Shown one piece after another: positions 8,897 through 18,160 of a stretch of 64,000 bases of DNA. The translations under genes and the position numbers were made by a program. Numbering within the stretch: the stretch's first letter is position 1; every line of letters starts with the position of its first letter. The notes beneath the pieces were generated by a model that was not told the origin of the DNA, did no database searches, and saw only the letters and a program-made list of their open reading frames with translations. This DNA is from Chryseobacterium suipulveris (lineage in GTDB: Bacteria > Bacteroidota > Bacteroidia > Flavobacteriales > Weeksellaceae). The stretch is from positions 769,501 to 833,500 of the forward strand of contig NZ_CP094532.1 in assembly GCF_022811685.1 (NCBI RefSeq). Direction: 5' to 3'.

Positions 8897-8916
8897 CGAT
8901 TACGAAAATAGTGTAG

Positions 8917-8948
8917 AAAATACATTTCCATCCGGGAATGTATTTTTT
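8917..8948 (+). terminator. Rho-independent terminator after Lrp gene
   Basis: Stem AAAATACATT/AATGTATTTT extended by TCC/GGG, loop ATCC, then a T-tract. Confidence 0.85.
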
Positions 8949-9064
8949 GTTTTCAGCCGACAAAGAAAATATTATTGCAAACCATTACTCACAATAGCAG
9001 ATATTTAGTTAATTTTACACTCCCAATTTTGAAGACGGATTTTTTTAATAGAATTTAAAGATTT

Positions 9065-10063
9065 ATGGAAAAGATTTTAGATAAAAAACATTCAGGAACA
9101 GTTGTGCAGAATTCCGAGGAGAGAAACGAGGGAATTCCCTTCAACACGAAGTTTTTTGATTCGATCAATATCAACAGGAGCGCGATCGAAAGAAGAGTCG
9201 GTACCCTCACCGGAAGAAGAAGCGTGAAGAAAGAATTCCAGGCGGCGTGGTTACTGAAGGCGATCTCAATGATCGACCTCACCACGCTTGCAGGCGATGA
9301 TACCCGTGGAAACGTACTCCGGCTCTGCGAAAAAGCACAACATCCGGTTCGCGAAGACTTGCTCGCAAAACTCGGCATGCTTGATTCCAAGCTTACAACA
9401 GGCGCGGTCTGCGTTTACCATAACCTGATTCCGTATGCAAAAGAAGCGTTGAAAGGCAGCAATATCCCAATCGCGGCAGTTTCAACAGGATTTCCTGCAG
9501 GAAAAAATTCGCTGGAGGAAAAAATTGCAGAAATCAAGAAATCCGTCGCGGCGGGAGCTACAGAAATCGACATCGTGATTTCCAGAGATTTGGTGCTCGA
9601 ATCCAAATGGAAGGAACTCTACGAAGAAATCAAACTTTGTCGTCAAGCGTGTGGCGACGCACACATGAAGACCATTCTCGCAACCGGCGAAATCCCAACC
9701 TACACGAAAGTGGCGAAAGCAAGCTGGGTTGCAATGATGGCGGGTTCAGATTTCATCAAAACATCCACCGGAAAAGAGTCGGTCAACGCAACTTTGGCGG
9801 TAAGTTTGGTCATGATCCGCTGCATCCGCGACTACTACGAACTAACCGGCGTGAAGGTCGGCTACAAACCGGCGGGAGGAATCCAGAAGGCAAAACAGGC
9901 ACTCGATTATTTAATTTTAATTAAAGAGGAACTCGGCAACGACTGGCTCAATCCGAACCTCTTCCGATTTGGCGCAAGTTCGCTATTGGGCGATATCGAG
10001 CGGCAATTGGAGCACTATGTTACCGGAAGGTACAGTGCAGGTTTCCGTCATCCGATGGCGTAG
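9065..10063 (+). CDS. deoC: Deoxyribose-phosphate aldolase
   Basis: A 332-residue enzyme cleaving 2-deoxyribose 5-phosphate to acetaldehyde and glyceraldehyde 3-phosphate. It is longer than the E. coli enzyme (~259) and matches the long animal-like DERA type, with ~70 extra N-terminal residues. The Schiff-base Lys lies in DFIKTSTGKES and the proton-relay Lys in VGYKPAGGI; GATEIDIVI carries the conserved Asp. The neighbour is a double-domain aldehyde dehydrogenase that could oxidise the acetaldehyde. No promoter box of the usual form is obvious upstream. Confidence 0.95.
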   Translation: MEKILDKKHSGTVVQNSEERNEGIPFNTKFFDSININRSAIERRVGTLTGRRSVKKEFQAAWLLKAISMIDLTTLAGDDTRGNVLRLCEKAQHPVREDLLAKLGMLDSKLTTGAVCVYHNLIPYAKEALKGSNIPIAAVSTGFPAGKNSLEEKIAEIKKSVAAGATEIDIVISRDLVLESKWKELYEEIKLCRQACGDAHMKTILATGEIPTYTKVAKASWVAMMAGSDFIKTSTGKESVNATLAVSLVMIRCIRDYYELTGVKVGYKPAGGIQKAKQALDYLILIKEELGNDWLNPNLFRFGASSLLGDIERQLEHYVTGRYSAGFRHPMA

Positions 10064-10076
10064 TTTTTTTTGATTT

Positions 10077-10206
10077 GGGCGCCTTTTTCCGCCCATAGTT
10101 TATGCTGAGCCAGTCGAAGTATTCCCGCTTTTTTGCGCCACTTCGTTTCGCAAAAAGAGCTCCACTCAGGTCGGGGCTCGGCTCGGGAAAAATTGAAAGG
10201 GAGGTT
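10077..10206 (-). repeat. Composite hairpin repeat, copy 1
   Basis: Read on the minus strand the order is GAGCCCCGACCTGAGTGGAG, then CTCTTTTTGCG, a hairpin centre (CGAAACGAAGTGGCG), AAAAAAGCGGG and a trailing GGGCGGAAAAAGGCGCCC arm. The layout matches elements at 21937 and 39077. It fills the gap between deoC and the ALDH gene. No coding sense is visible. Confidence 0.65.
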
Positions 10207-10274
10207 TCCAAAATCAAAAAACTTAACACATAATAATTTTTTCATCAAACAATCACATTTTCAAATCAACAGAA

Positions 10275-12662
10275 ATGGAAATCAAAGAAATATACGACAC
10301 AATGGTTTACGGTCCCGCTCCAGAAACTGCAGCTCCTGCAATTGAGTTTTTAGAAACGCATAAAAGAAGTTTCGACCTCTTTATCGGTGGAGAATGGGTA
10401 AAGCCCCATTCAAAAAAATACATCGATTCGCACAATCCAAGCAATAAGGAATTTTTGGCAAAAATCGCCGAAGCCGATGAAGCCGATGTTGACAAAGCTG
10501 TGAAAGCAGCCAACAAAGCACTCCCGGAATGGGTAAAAATCGGCGGCTTCGAAAGAGCAAAATACCTTTATGCATTGGCGCGACAGATCCAGAAAAACTC
10601 ACGGCTCTTTGCAGTGCTCGAAACTTTAGACAACGGGAAACCCATCCGTGAAACCCGCGATATCGACATTCCGATCGTGGCGAGACATTTTTATAACCAC
10701 GCAGGTTGGGCAAAACTGATGGATACCGAATTTAAGGATTACAAAGAAGTAGGAGTTATCGGCCAAATTATCCCTTGGAATTTTCCGCTGATGATGTTGG
10801 CGTGGAAAGTCGCACCAGCTTTAGCAATGGGAAATACCGTGGTTTTAAAACCGGCAGAATATACTTCGCTCACCGCTTTGCTTTTCGCGAAAATCTGTGA
10901 AAAAATCGGACTTCCGAAAGGAGTGGTAAATATTGTTACCGGTCGTGGTTCCGTTGCAGGGACGGCTTTAGTCAATCATAAAGACATCCAGAAAGTTGCA
11001 TTCACCGGTTCAACAAGAGTAGGTAAAATTTTAAGAACAGAAATCGCGGGAAGCGGCAAGAAAATTTCCCTCGAATTAGGCGGGAAATCTCCATTCATCG
11101 TTTTCGAAGACGCCGATTTGGATTCTGCGGTGGAAGGAATTGTTGACGCAATTTGGTTCAACCAGGGACAAGTTTGCTGTGCAGGTTCCCGACTTTTGGT
11201 TCAGGAAAGTATTGCTGAGAAATTCTATAAAAAATTAAGGACGAGAATGGATACGCTCAGAATTGGCGATCCACTTGACAAAGCGGTCGATATGGGCGCA
11301 ATCGTAGATAAAGTTCAGCTCAAAACCATTGATAATCTGGTGAAACTCGGCGTTGAGGAGGGCTGCAAAATGTACCAACCAAAAAACGGTTTGCCGAAAG
11401 ACGGATGGTTCTTCCCGCCGACTTTATTTACCGACGTTCCCACAAGTTCGGTAATCGCCCAGGAAGAAATTTTCGGACCGGTTTTGGTGGCGATGACTTT
11501 CCGTTCGCACAACGAGGCGGTTGCTTTGGCAAATAACACCCGTTACGGTTTGGCTGCAAGTATTTGGACAGAAAATATCAATCTTGCTTTAGATGTGGCT
11601 CCGAAAATTAAAGCAGGTGCAGTTTGGATCAACTGTACCAATCAATTCGATGCAAATGCAGGGTTTGGCGGATACAGAGAATCTGGTTTTGGAAGAGAGG
11701 GTGGAAAAGAAGGACTTTATGAATACATGAAGCCAAGAATTGAAGACGAATTTGCTTCAAAACCGATCGTTCCCAAAGCTGAGAAATCTAAACCGAGAGC
11801 TAAGAATATTCTTGCAGATATCGATAGAACCACAAAAATGTATATAGGTGGGAAACAGGCACGTCCGGATGGCGGTTACAGTATGGAAATCAAAAATGCG
11901 TTCGGTGAATACATTGGCGAAGTTTCTGAAGGTAACAGAAAAGACATCAGAAATGCCGTGGAAGCTGCGCACGCCGACAAATCCTGGAACGGAATGACCG
12001 GTCACGGAAGAGCGCAGGTTCTTTACTATATCGCAGAAAACCTTGCAATCCGTGCAGAAGAATTCGCAGAAAGAATTGTGGAAATGACCAACCAAAGCTT
12101 AGCTTCCGCAAGAGTAGAGGTGGAGAAATCCATCGAGAGAATCTACACCTACGCTGCTTTTGCAGATAAATACGATGGAGCGGCACATTCCACCGTTCAG
12201 CGGATGGTAACTTTGGCGATGCCGGAAGCAGTGGGAGTGATGGCGGTAATTTGTCCCGACGAAAATCCGTTGTTAGGATTTATTTCTACGGTGATTCCAG
12301 CAATCGCGATGGGAAATAATGTGGTGGTGGTTCCTTCGGAAAAACATCCTTTTTCAGCGACCGATTTCTACCAGATTCTGGAAACGTCGGATGTTCCTGC
12401 AGGAACGGTAAACATTGTAACTGGATCAAAAGAAGAATTGGCAAAAGAACTCGCAAAACACTATAACATCGACGGAATCTGGTATTTCGGAACTGCGGAA
12501 GGAAGCAAAGACATCGAACTGCTTTCGACAGATTCTATGAAACGTTCGTGGGTGAATTTCGGCAAATACAGAAACTGGCTCGACAATGCTCAAGGCGAAG
12601 GTCAGGAATTCCTGCGACACGCCACTGAAATCAAGAATATCTGGATTCCTTACGGAGCTTAG
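10275..12662 (+). CDS. ALDH16-type aldehyde dehydrogenase with two ALDH domains
   Basis: A 795-residue protein. Residues ~30-490 form a complete ALDH domain: substrate/cofactor motif GQIIPWNFPLMML, FTGSTRVGKI, general base Glu in LELGGKSPFIVF (~267) and catalytic Cys in FNQGQVCCAGSR (301/302). After a basic linker (~495-515), a second ALDH-like part (MYIGGKQARPDGG onward, ~280 residues) keeps the cofactor-fold pattern but has no catalytic Cys motif and stops early. This layout is that of the ALDH16 family. Position after deoC suggests it oxidises acetaldehyde or another aldehyde from deoxynucleoside breakdown (inference). A terminator follows. Confidence 0.9.
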   Translation: MEIKEIYDTMVYGPAPETAAPAIEFLETHKRSFDLFIGGEWVKPHSKKYIDSHNPSNKEFLAKIAEADEADVDKAVKAANKALPEWVKIGGFERAKYLYALARQIQKNSRLFAVLETLDNGKPIRETRDIDIPIVARHFYNHAGWAKLMDTEFKDYKEVGVIGQIIPWNFPLMMLAWKVAPALAMGNTVVLKPAEYTSLTALLFAKICEKIGLPKGVVNIVTGRGSVAGTALVNHKDIQKVAFTGSTRVGKILRTEIAGSGKKISLELGGKSPFIVFEDADLDSAVEGIVDAIWFNQGQVCCAGSRLLVQESIAEKFYKKLRTRMDTLRIGDPLDKAVDMGAIVDKVQLKTIDNLVKLGVEEGCKMYQPKNGLPKDGWFFPPTLFTDVPTSSVIAQEEIFGPVLVAMTFRSHNEAVALANNTRYGLAASIWTENINLALDVAPKIKAGAVWINCTNQFDANAGFGGYRESGFGREGGKEGLYEYMKPRIEDEFASKPIVPKAEKSKPRAKNILADIDRTTKMYIGGKQARPDGGYSMEIKNAFGEYIGEVSEGNRKDIRNAVEAAHADKSWNGMTGHGRAQVLYYIAENLAIRAEEFAERIVEMTNQSLASARVEVEKSIERIYTYAAFADKYDGAAHSTVQRMVTLAMPEAVGVMAVICPDENPLLGFISTVIPAIAMGNNVVVVPSEKHPFSATDFYQILETSDVPAGTVNIVTGSKEELAKELAKHYNIDGIWYFGTAEGSKDIELLSTDSMKRSWVNFGKYRNWLDNAQGEGQEFLRHATEIKNIWIPYGA

Positions 12663-12712
12663 AAAATTCAATCCTTCGACAAGTTCAGGATGAAAATGTC
12701 AAATTCAAGATT

Positions 12713-12739
12713 AAATCCACGTAATTGTCGTGGATTTTT
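12713..12739 (+). terminator. Terminator after ALDH gene
   Basis: Stem AAATCCACG/CGTGGATTT with a 7-base loop and a short T-run. Confidence 0.75.
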
Positions 12740-12753
12740 CATTGAAATAAAAA

Positions 12754-12802
12754 TTATAATCCGCCAAAACTCAAAAACGAATAGAGTTTTGGCGGATTAT
12801 AA
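12754..12802. repeat. Perfect 19-bp inverted repeat
   Basis: Arms 12754-12772 and 12784-12802 are exact reverse complements around an 11-base loop (centre CCGCCAAAACTC/GAGTTTTGGCGG). On the minus strand the hairpin is followed by a T-rich run, but no minus-strand gene ends here. It may be a second terminator or a small mobile palindrome. Confidence 0.8.
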
Positions 12803-12921
12803 AATATTTAGTCAGTAAATAAATCTGTGATTTCTATTGTGTTTTCAACTTATTCACGGCTGTATTCGTAGTTGTCCTTCATTATAAAAAAGTATTCTTT
12901 TGACAAAAGATTTAATAAATC

Positions 12922-12929
12922 TATTTTTG
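12922..12929 (+). promoter_or_regulatory. Promoter -7 box of GH25 gene
   Basis: TATTTTTG, 7 bases before the ATG at 12937. This supports that start and a very short leader. Confidence 0.6.
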
Positions 12930-12936
12930 CAGACCC

Positions 12937-13800
12937 ATGGCAAAACAAACCATCAGAAGAAAAACCACCCGAAAAATTCACAAGCGCAGAAAACAACACT
13001 GGCTGTTTCGGCGGTGGATTTTACTTTTGGTACTTGCTTTGGCTTTGTTGGGAACCGGTTTTTATTTAAAGGAGAAAATTGCGTTTTACTATGCGATGTA
13101 TTTCAACCAGTTTGAGCATAAAAAACTTTCGAATTCCGAGTTTGAGGAAAGGAGGATCAACCGGATTCTCGGTGACTATGCCGATAAAACTTTCGGGATC
13201 GATATTTCCCATTACCAAAGAAAAGAGGATATCGAGTGGGACAGTTTGAGCATTGGAAACCGAACGATTCCCATCAAGTTCGTCATTCTCCGGGGAACGA
13301 TGGGAAACAAATCTGCTGATCGCCATTTCGACGAATTCTGGAAAATCGCCAAAAAGCACGAACTCATCCGTGGAGCTTACCATTTTTACCGTGCCGATGA
13401 AGATCCTGTAATGCAGGCAAATAATTTTCTTTCCAACGTAAAATTGGAATCTGGAGATTTGCCGCCCGTTCTCGATATCGAGAAAATCCCGAAACGGAAA
13501 ACCAACAAAAAACTTATCGAAGACCTGAAAATCTGGTGCAGAATTGTGGAGGAAACCTACGGCAAAAAACCGATTATCTACACTTACTACCATTACTACA
13601 AGGATTTCCTGAGAGGTGAGTTCGACGATTATCCGCTTTGGTTGGCCAATTACAACGATGTGCCGCAACCTTCACCAACTGACGACTGGAAAATTTGGCA
13701 GTTCACCGAAAACGGAATCGTGTACGGAATCAACACCAAAGTCGATGTAAACGTCTTTAATGGAAATAGGTGGAGCTTGAAAAGAATGACTTTGGATTAA
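12937..13800 (+). CDS. Membrane-anchored GH25 lysozyme (muramidase)
   Basis: A 287-residue protein. A very basic N-terminus (MAKQTIRRKTTRKIHKRR) precedes one membrane helix (WILLLVLALALLGTGFYL, ~27-44), so the catalytic domain faces the periplasm. That domain has FGIDISHYQ (Asp89), GAYHFYRADEDP, the DxE motif in VLDIEK (Asp180, Glu182) and WLANYNDVP, all typical of family 25 glycosidases that cut MurNAc-GlcNAc bonds. A role in wall turnover or defence is likely. There are no phage genes nearby. Confidence 0.9.
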   Translation: MAKQTIRRKTTRKIHKRRKQHWLFRRWILLLVLALALLGTGFYLKEKIAFYYAMYFNQFEHKKLSNSEFEERRINRILGDYADKTFGIDISHYQRKEDIEWDSLSIGNRTIPIKFVILRGTMGNKSADRHFDEFWKIAKKHELIRGAYHFYRADEDPVMQANNFLSNVKLESGDLPPVLDIEKIPKRKTNKKLIEDLKIWCRIVEETYGKKPIIYTYYHYYKDFLRGEFDDYPLWLANYNDVPQPSPTDDWKIWQFTENGIVYGINTKVDVNVFNGNRWSLKRMTLD

Positions 13801-13804
13801 GTCA

Positions 13805-14101
13805 TTAAGCGTGGAAAGCTTTTAGTTTTGGTGGATTTTTCCTGAAGATTTCTCTTTCGGTTTCCAAATCGTAATTTCTTTGCAATCGAAGCCAGAATTC
13901 AGCGTTTCCCCCGAAAACTTTTTCAATGCGAAGAGCAATATTGGGCGTAATTCCACCTCGACCATTTAGAATTTTTGAGAGACTCAACCTTGAAATTCCG
14001 AGCAAAGAAGCGGCTTCGGTTACGCTCAAACCAGTTGGCGTGATTAAGTCTTCTCTGAGAATTTCACCGGGGTGAATGCTGTTGCTGATGTGTTTTTTCA
14101 T
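13805..14101 (-). CDS. higA: HigA-type antitoxin (XRE family)
   Basis: A 98-residue protein starting MKKHISNSIHPGEILREDL, the usual start of HigA antitoxins, with a helix-turn-helix (LSVTEAASLLGISRLSLSKIL) and the conserved FGGNAEFWLRLQ close to the end. It represses its own operon and neutralises the HigB RNase. The ATG at 14101 is chosen over an in-frame ATG at 14128 because the latter overlaps the toxin end. It follows higB by 10 bases. Confidence 0.92.
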   Translation of the reverse strand: MKKHISNSIHPGEILREDLITPTGLSVTEAASLLGISRLSLSKILNGRGGITPNIALRIEKVFGGNAEFWLRLQRNYDLETEREIFRKNPPKLKAFHA

Positions 14102-14111
14102 TTTTGATGAT

Positions 14112-14400
14112 TTAATGATAATCCACAAAATCTACTATACTTGCCTCCTTCGTTTCATTGTTGAAGAAAAATAATTCTCCAATTTCCATTGACCGTCAAA
14201 GACCAAAAATCTTTCAATTCGCCTTTCAATGGATGCGGGCGAAGAGTATTTAAATTTTTTAGATCATTAGGAACATGTTCAAGAGTGTCAATAATGATTA
14301 AAATCCTGATGATTTTGTCAACCATATTTGAAGGCAGTTTGCTGCGGTCACCTTTAGTCCAGAGCAATTTTAACCCTTTATGTTGGAATGAAACGATCAT
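14112..14400 (-). pseudogene. higB: HigB-type toxin, frameshifted near its 3' end
   Basis: From the ATG at 14400 the frame reads MIVSFQHKGLKLLWTKGD to NGNWRIIF, a RelE/HigB mRNA endonuclease, but then hits a premature stop at ~14155 after LQQ. Shifting frame at the A5 tract 14167-14171 (T5 on the coding strand) gives FNNETKEASIVDFVDYH and a stop at 14112-14114, exactly the expected HigB tail ending DYH. One extra T, or two missing, explains it. The lost tail carries residues needed for RelE-like activity, so the toxin is probably inactive unless frameshifting or a sequencing error is involved. Confidence 0.85.
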
Positions 14401-14406
14401 TAGATT

Positions 14407-14427
14407 TTGTATAGTGTAAATATACAA
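14407..14427. promoter_or_regulatory. Putative HigA operator
   Basis: TTGTATA-N7-TATACAA, a perfect 7-bp inverted repeat just upstream of the higB start, placed where an autoregulating antitoxin would bind. Confidence 0.65.
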
Positions 14428-14606
14428 TATTCATTCCGAACGACGTGTATCTGTTTGTTTTTTATTTTTTTAGAATGCACAAGATTTCCGGGTTTTACTG
14501 TTTCTGATTGAAGAAGAAACTCATTCTTGTCTTTAATGATTTAAATTCCCAAGGTTTCTTTTTCGTATTTTCGCAACCTCAACCTTTACCTTTACCTTAA
14601 TTTGAA

Positions 14607-16487
14607 ATGAACTACGTTTCCGCAGAAAACCTCACCAAATCTTACGGCTTAAAAGTTTTGTTTAAAGATATTTCCTTCAATATCAACGAGGGAGACAAAA
14701 TTGCCATTGTCGCCAAAAACGGTTCGGGTAAATCGACTTTGCTTAAAATCCTGATGGGAAAAGAAATCGCCGATTCCGGAAATGTGGTGGTCAATAAAGA
14801 TATTCAGGTAGTGCTTTTTGACCAGGAAATCGATTTCGAAGGTGAGCTGAGCGTGGAGGAATTTATGATGACGCTCGATTCCGCACCGATTATGGCCTTG
14901 AAAAATTACCATCACGCGCTGCATACGGAAAATGCCGACGATATGGAAAAAGCCCTTATCGAAATGGAGCTCCACAAAGCGTGGGATTTGGAAAATGAGA
15001 TGAAGCAAATCCTGTCGCAGCTGAAGATTACCGATTTGGAGGCGAAAATGAAAACACTTTCCGGTGGACAAATTAAGAGGGTTGCTTTGGCGAAACTGCT
15101 TTTGGAAACCCGTGCAGAACACCGTCATACCCTTTTGATTATGGACGAACCCACGAACCACCTCGATGTCGATATGGTGGAATGGCTCGAAAACTACCTC
15201 TCGAAGGCGATGGTGACTTTGCTCCTCGTGACTCACGACCGATATTTCCTCGATTCTGTGTGCGACACAATCTGGGAAATGGAGGATCAGAATCTTTACC
15301 TTCACAACGGGAGTTACGCCACTTATCTGGAAAACAAGATGATCCGCGAAGAAAATCTGAACGCAACCATCGACAAAGCAAACAATCTTTACCGAAAAGA
15401 ACTAGAGTGGATGCGGCGACAACCGAAAGCAAGGACTACAAAATCAAAATCGCGAATCGACGCCTTTTACGAAACTGAGAAAGTGGCGAAAACAGACACC
15501 AGGAAACAGAATCTCAAACTGGATTTCGAAATGAAACGACTTGGGAAAAAGATTCTCGAACTGCAGCATATCGACAAAAGTTTCGGCGACAAAGTTTTGC
15601 TTAAAGATTTTTCATATTCATTTCAACGAGGCGAAAAAGTCGGGATTGTCGGAAAGAATGGAGCAGGGAAATCGACGCTACTTAATATCATCCAGGAACT
15701 GGAACCGTTTGACAATGGAAAGATCGAAACAGGTGAAACTATTAAGTTTGGCTACTTTTCCCAGAAAGGATTGGCCTATAAAGAAGATGAACGCGTTATT
15801 GATTTTATTAAAGAAATTGGTGAGAACTTCCCGTTAGCAAACGGAAGAACCATTTCTGCATTGCAGTTTTTGCGGCTTTTTCTTTTTGATGACCAAACTC
15901 AATATTCACCGATTTCGAAACTTTCCGGTGGCGAAAAAAGAAGGCTGCATTTGATGTACGTTCTTTATCAGAATCCGAATTTCCTGATTTTCGACGAACC
16001 GACGAACGATCTCGATCTGCCGACATTGTCAGTTTTGGAGAATTTCCTCCTTAATTTCCAGGGTTGTCTGATTATCGTTTCCCACGACAGATATTTTATG
16101 GACCGGATTGTGGATCACATTCTGGCATTTGAAGGCGATGGAAAAATCAAAGATTTTACTGGAAATTTTTCGGAATATAGAGAAAAGAAGAGCCAAGAGC
16201 AAAGTAAAAAGAGCCAGGTTGAAGAAGCAGAACCACCCTCTCAAATTGTTTCCAACGAAATCAAACAATATCAAACCAAGAACAAACTGACTTTCAAAGA
16301 ACAGCGCGAACTGGAAACCATCGAAAAAGAAATGCCTGAACTTGAAGAAAAGCGCGCGAAGATTTTAGAATTCCTCAACAACGAAACCGACTACGAGAAA
16401 ATCTCTGTCCTTTCCAAAGACCTCGAATCCATTTCTGAAAAACTGGAAGAAATGGAAATGCGCTGGCTGGAACTTCAGATTGAATGA
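14607..16487 (+). CDS. ABC-F family ATPase (Uup-like)
   Basis: A 626-residue soluble protein with two ABC domains: Walker A AKNGSGKSTL (~37) and GKNGAGKSTL (~350), signatures LSGGQIKRVAL and LSGGEKRRLHL, and Walker B followed by EPTNHLD and EPTNDLD. There are no membrane segments. A charged inter-domain linker (RRQPKARTTKSKSR) and a C-terminal coiled coil (~540-626) fit the Uup branch, which acts on ribosomes or branched DNA intermediates. A weak promoter-like TATTTTCG lies ~35 bases upstream. Confidence 0.92.
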   Translation: MNYVSAENLTKSYGLKVLFKDISFNINEGDKIAIVAKNGSGKSTLLKILMGKEIADSGNVVVNKDIQVVLFDQEIDFEGELSVEEFMMTLDSAPIMALKNYHHALHTENADDMEKALIEMELHKAWDLENEMKQILSQLKITDLEAKMKTLSGGQIKRVALAKLLLETRAEHRHTLLIMDEPTNHLDVDMVEWLENYLSKAMVTLLLVTHDRYFLDSVCDTIWEMEDQNLYLHNGSYATYLENKMIREENLNATIDKANNLYRKELEWMRRQPKARTTKSKSRIDAFYETEKVAKTDTRKQNLKLDFEMKRLGKKILELQHIDKSFGDKVLLKDFSYSFQRGEKVGIVGKNGAGKSTLLNIIQELEPFDNGKIETGETIKFGYFSQKGLAYKEDERVIDFIKEIGENFPLANGRTISALQFLRLFLFDDQTQYSPISKLSGGEKRRLHLMYVLYQNPNFLIFDEPTNDLDLPTLSVLENFLLNFQGCLIIVSHDRYFMDRIVDHILAFEGDGKIKDFTGNFSEYREKKSQEQSKKSQVEEAEPPSQIVSNEIKQYQTKNKLTFKEQRELETIEKEMPELEEKRAKILEFLNNETDYEKISVLSKDLESISEKLEEMEMRWLELQIE

Positions 16488-16694
16488 GTTGGAGCGTAGT
16501 TGAGTTGGAGAGTGGGAGAATTGGAATGTTAACTATCTTTCTTTGAAACTTTACATTAAACTTCAAACTCCAAACTTGAAACTTGAAATGCGAAGCATTC
16601 ACGAACTCAAAAAAAATAAGTTAGATTGTGAGTAAACTCGAAACTTCAAACCCAAAACCTAAAACGTCAAACTTAAAACCTCAAACCTCAAACT
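16488..16694 (+). repeat. Low-complexity TTGGAG and TCAAAC repeats
   Basis: The gap starts with GAGTTGGAG-like units and continues with CTTCAAACTCCAAACTTGAAA. It ends as several CAAAC units (TTAAAACCTCAAACCTCAAA) a few bases before the permease ATG. No promoter box is evident. Similar leaders precede genes at 20534, 30742, 42208 and 56334. Confidence 0.6.
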
Positions 16695-16697
16695 TTT

Positions 16698-18074
16698 ATG
16701 TCTTCCCGTCTCGAACCCAAATACGGATTATTTACAGCCATCTCTTTAGTGATCGGACAGGTCATTGGTTCCGGTATTTTTTTCAAAGTTGATGATGTTC
16801 TTTTTGCCGCTCAGGGAAATATTCTCGCGGGTTTGCTGGGATTTGTCTTCGTTGGAGTGAGCGTGGTTTTTGCGGCGGCATCGATGGCGAATTATGCGGA
16901 GATTTTCCCAAAAGACGGTGGAATCCTGAATTATGTCGAATACCGTTTTGGCAAAAAATCTGCGGCTTTCGTCGGCTGGATGTATCTGAGTTTGTTTTAT
17001 CCGCTGCTTACTGCAGTGCTTTTCACGGTTTCAGGGATTTATATTGCGCATCTTTTGGCGGAATTTACGGCGTTCAAACCGACATTTTTACATTACTCGC
17101 TGATTGGTTTTTTCAATCTATGTCTTTTTCTCGGGATGAATATATTCCGTCCGAAAAGCAGCGGGATTTTTCAGCAGTTGACGACGGTCATTAAGCTCAT
17201 TCCTTTAATTTTTATCGCTTCTTTGGGGATTTTGAGCATTGCGCAGGGAAATGTGACAGAAGCCAATGCTTTTACCAATGCTACGACAAACCTGAGTTCG
17301 GATCAAAGTTTGTGGCTTTTGGTGGCGGCAAGTTTCATCCCGATTTCGTTTGCGTTTGACGGTTGGTACATTGCGACCCAACTTTCGGGAGAGATCCGGA
17401 ATTCTGAGAAAAATCTGCCGAAAGCTTTAATCATCGGAACTTTGACCGTCTTGTTGGTTTATGTTCTGTACTATTGCGGAATTGTTTTGAGAATGGACAG
17501 CTCAGATATTCTGGAATTGAAGGACACCTATATCACTGAGTTTTCGCGCAAAATTGCCGCAAAAAGCGGAGCGGTCTTGATTCAGGTTTTTGTAATTATT
17601 TCGGTTTTGGGAACGTCCAACGGTTTGCTGTTGGCTTCGACGCGGGTTCCTTACCAGTTTTACAATCTTGAAAATTCCCGAAAGTTTCTGAAACTTGGGA
17701 AAGTGAACGAAAAGACGAATACGCCGATCAACAGTGCGGTTCTTGCATTTGTGGTGATCGTTTTCTATTTGGTTTTGTATTACCTCACGAACACGCTCCC
17801 TTTTTTCACTGAAATAAATTACGATATTTCCGCGATTCCGATTGCGTTTATCTACATGGTCAATGGTGCGCTGTTCGTCGGTTTGCTTTCTCTCATCAAA
17901 AAGGACATATTCAAAGGAAACCGTTTTTTCAAATATTTTATGGCGGTAACCGCTATTCTGGGAGTGGTAATTGTCTTGATCGGAACGGCGACTGCTCAGA
18001 ATGGAATTTCTTATATATTCATCAGTGTTATCTATTTTCTGGTGGGTTTTCTCTTTGTCAATAGTAGAAACTGA
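16698..18074 (+). CDS. APC family amino acid permease
   Basis: A 458-residue inner-membrane protein with about 12 hydrophobic segments. The first helix (LFTAISLVIGQVIGSGIFFK) has the GSGIF unwound motif that binds substrate amino group and carboxylate in APC transporters. The FAFDGWYIATQLSGEIRN segment is typical of the LAT/amino acid exchanger branch. The substrate is unknown. It stands alone, with a TCAAAC-rich leader. Confidence 0.88.
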   Translation: MSSRLEPKYGLFTAISLVIGQVIGSGIFFKVDDVLFAAQGNILAGLLGFVFVGVSVVFAAASMANYAEIFPKDGGILNYVEYRFGKKSAAFVGWMYLSLFYPLLTAVLFTVSGIYIAHLLAEFTAFKPTFLHYSLIGFFNLCLFLGMNIFRPKSSGIFQQLTTVIKLIPLIFIASLGILSIAQGNVTEANAFTNATTNLSSDQSLWLLVAASFIPISFAFDGWYIATQLSGEIRNSEKNLPKALIIGTLTVLLVYVLYYCGIVLRMDSSDILELKDTYITEFSRKIAAKSGAVLIQVFVIISVLGTSNGLLLASTRVPYQFYNLENSRKFLKLGKVNEKTNTPINSAVLAFVVIVFYLVLYYLTNTLPFFTEINYDISAIPIAFIYMVNGALFVGLLSLIKKDIFKGNRFFKYFMAVTAILGVVIVLIGTATAQNGISYIFISVIYFLVGFLFVNSRN

Positions 18075-18136
18075 CGAAAATCAGTAGCGAATTTTTCTGG
18101 CTCATTTTCAGTAATTTAAACAACTGTTTTAATTCT

Positions 18137-18159
18137 TTATTTAGAATTGTTCAAAATAA
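18137..18159. promoter_or_regulatory. Fur-type operator candidate 1
   Basis: TTATTTAGAA-TTG-TTCAAAATAA, a 10-3-10 inverted repeat with one mismatch, directly upstream of the -33 region of an iron-type TonB receptor. Confidence 0.6.
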
Positions 18160-18160
18160 A

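Noticed and set aside
12872..13115. Alternative small ORFs around the GH25 start
   Set aside because: They are frame shadows; the lysozyme start at 12937 is supported by the promoter box and membrane-anchor signal.
15182..15478. 98-residue ORF inside the ABC-F gene
   Set aside because: It is wholly internal to a conserved coding region in another frame.
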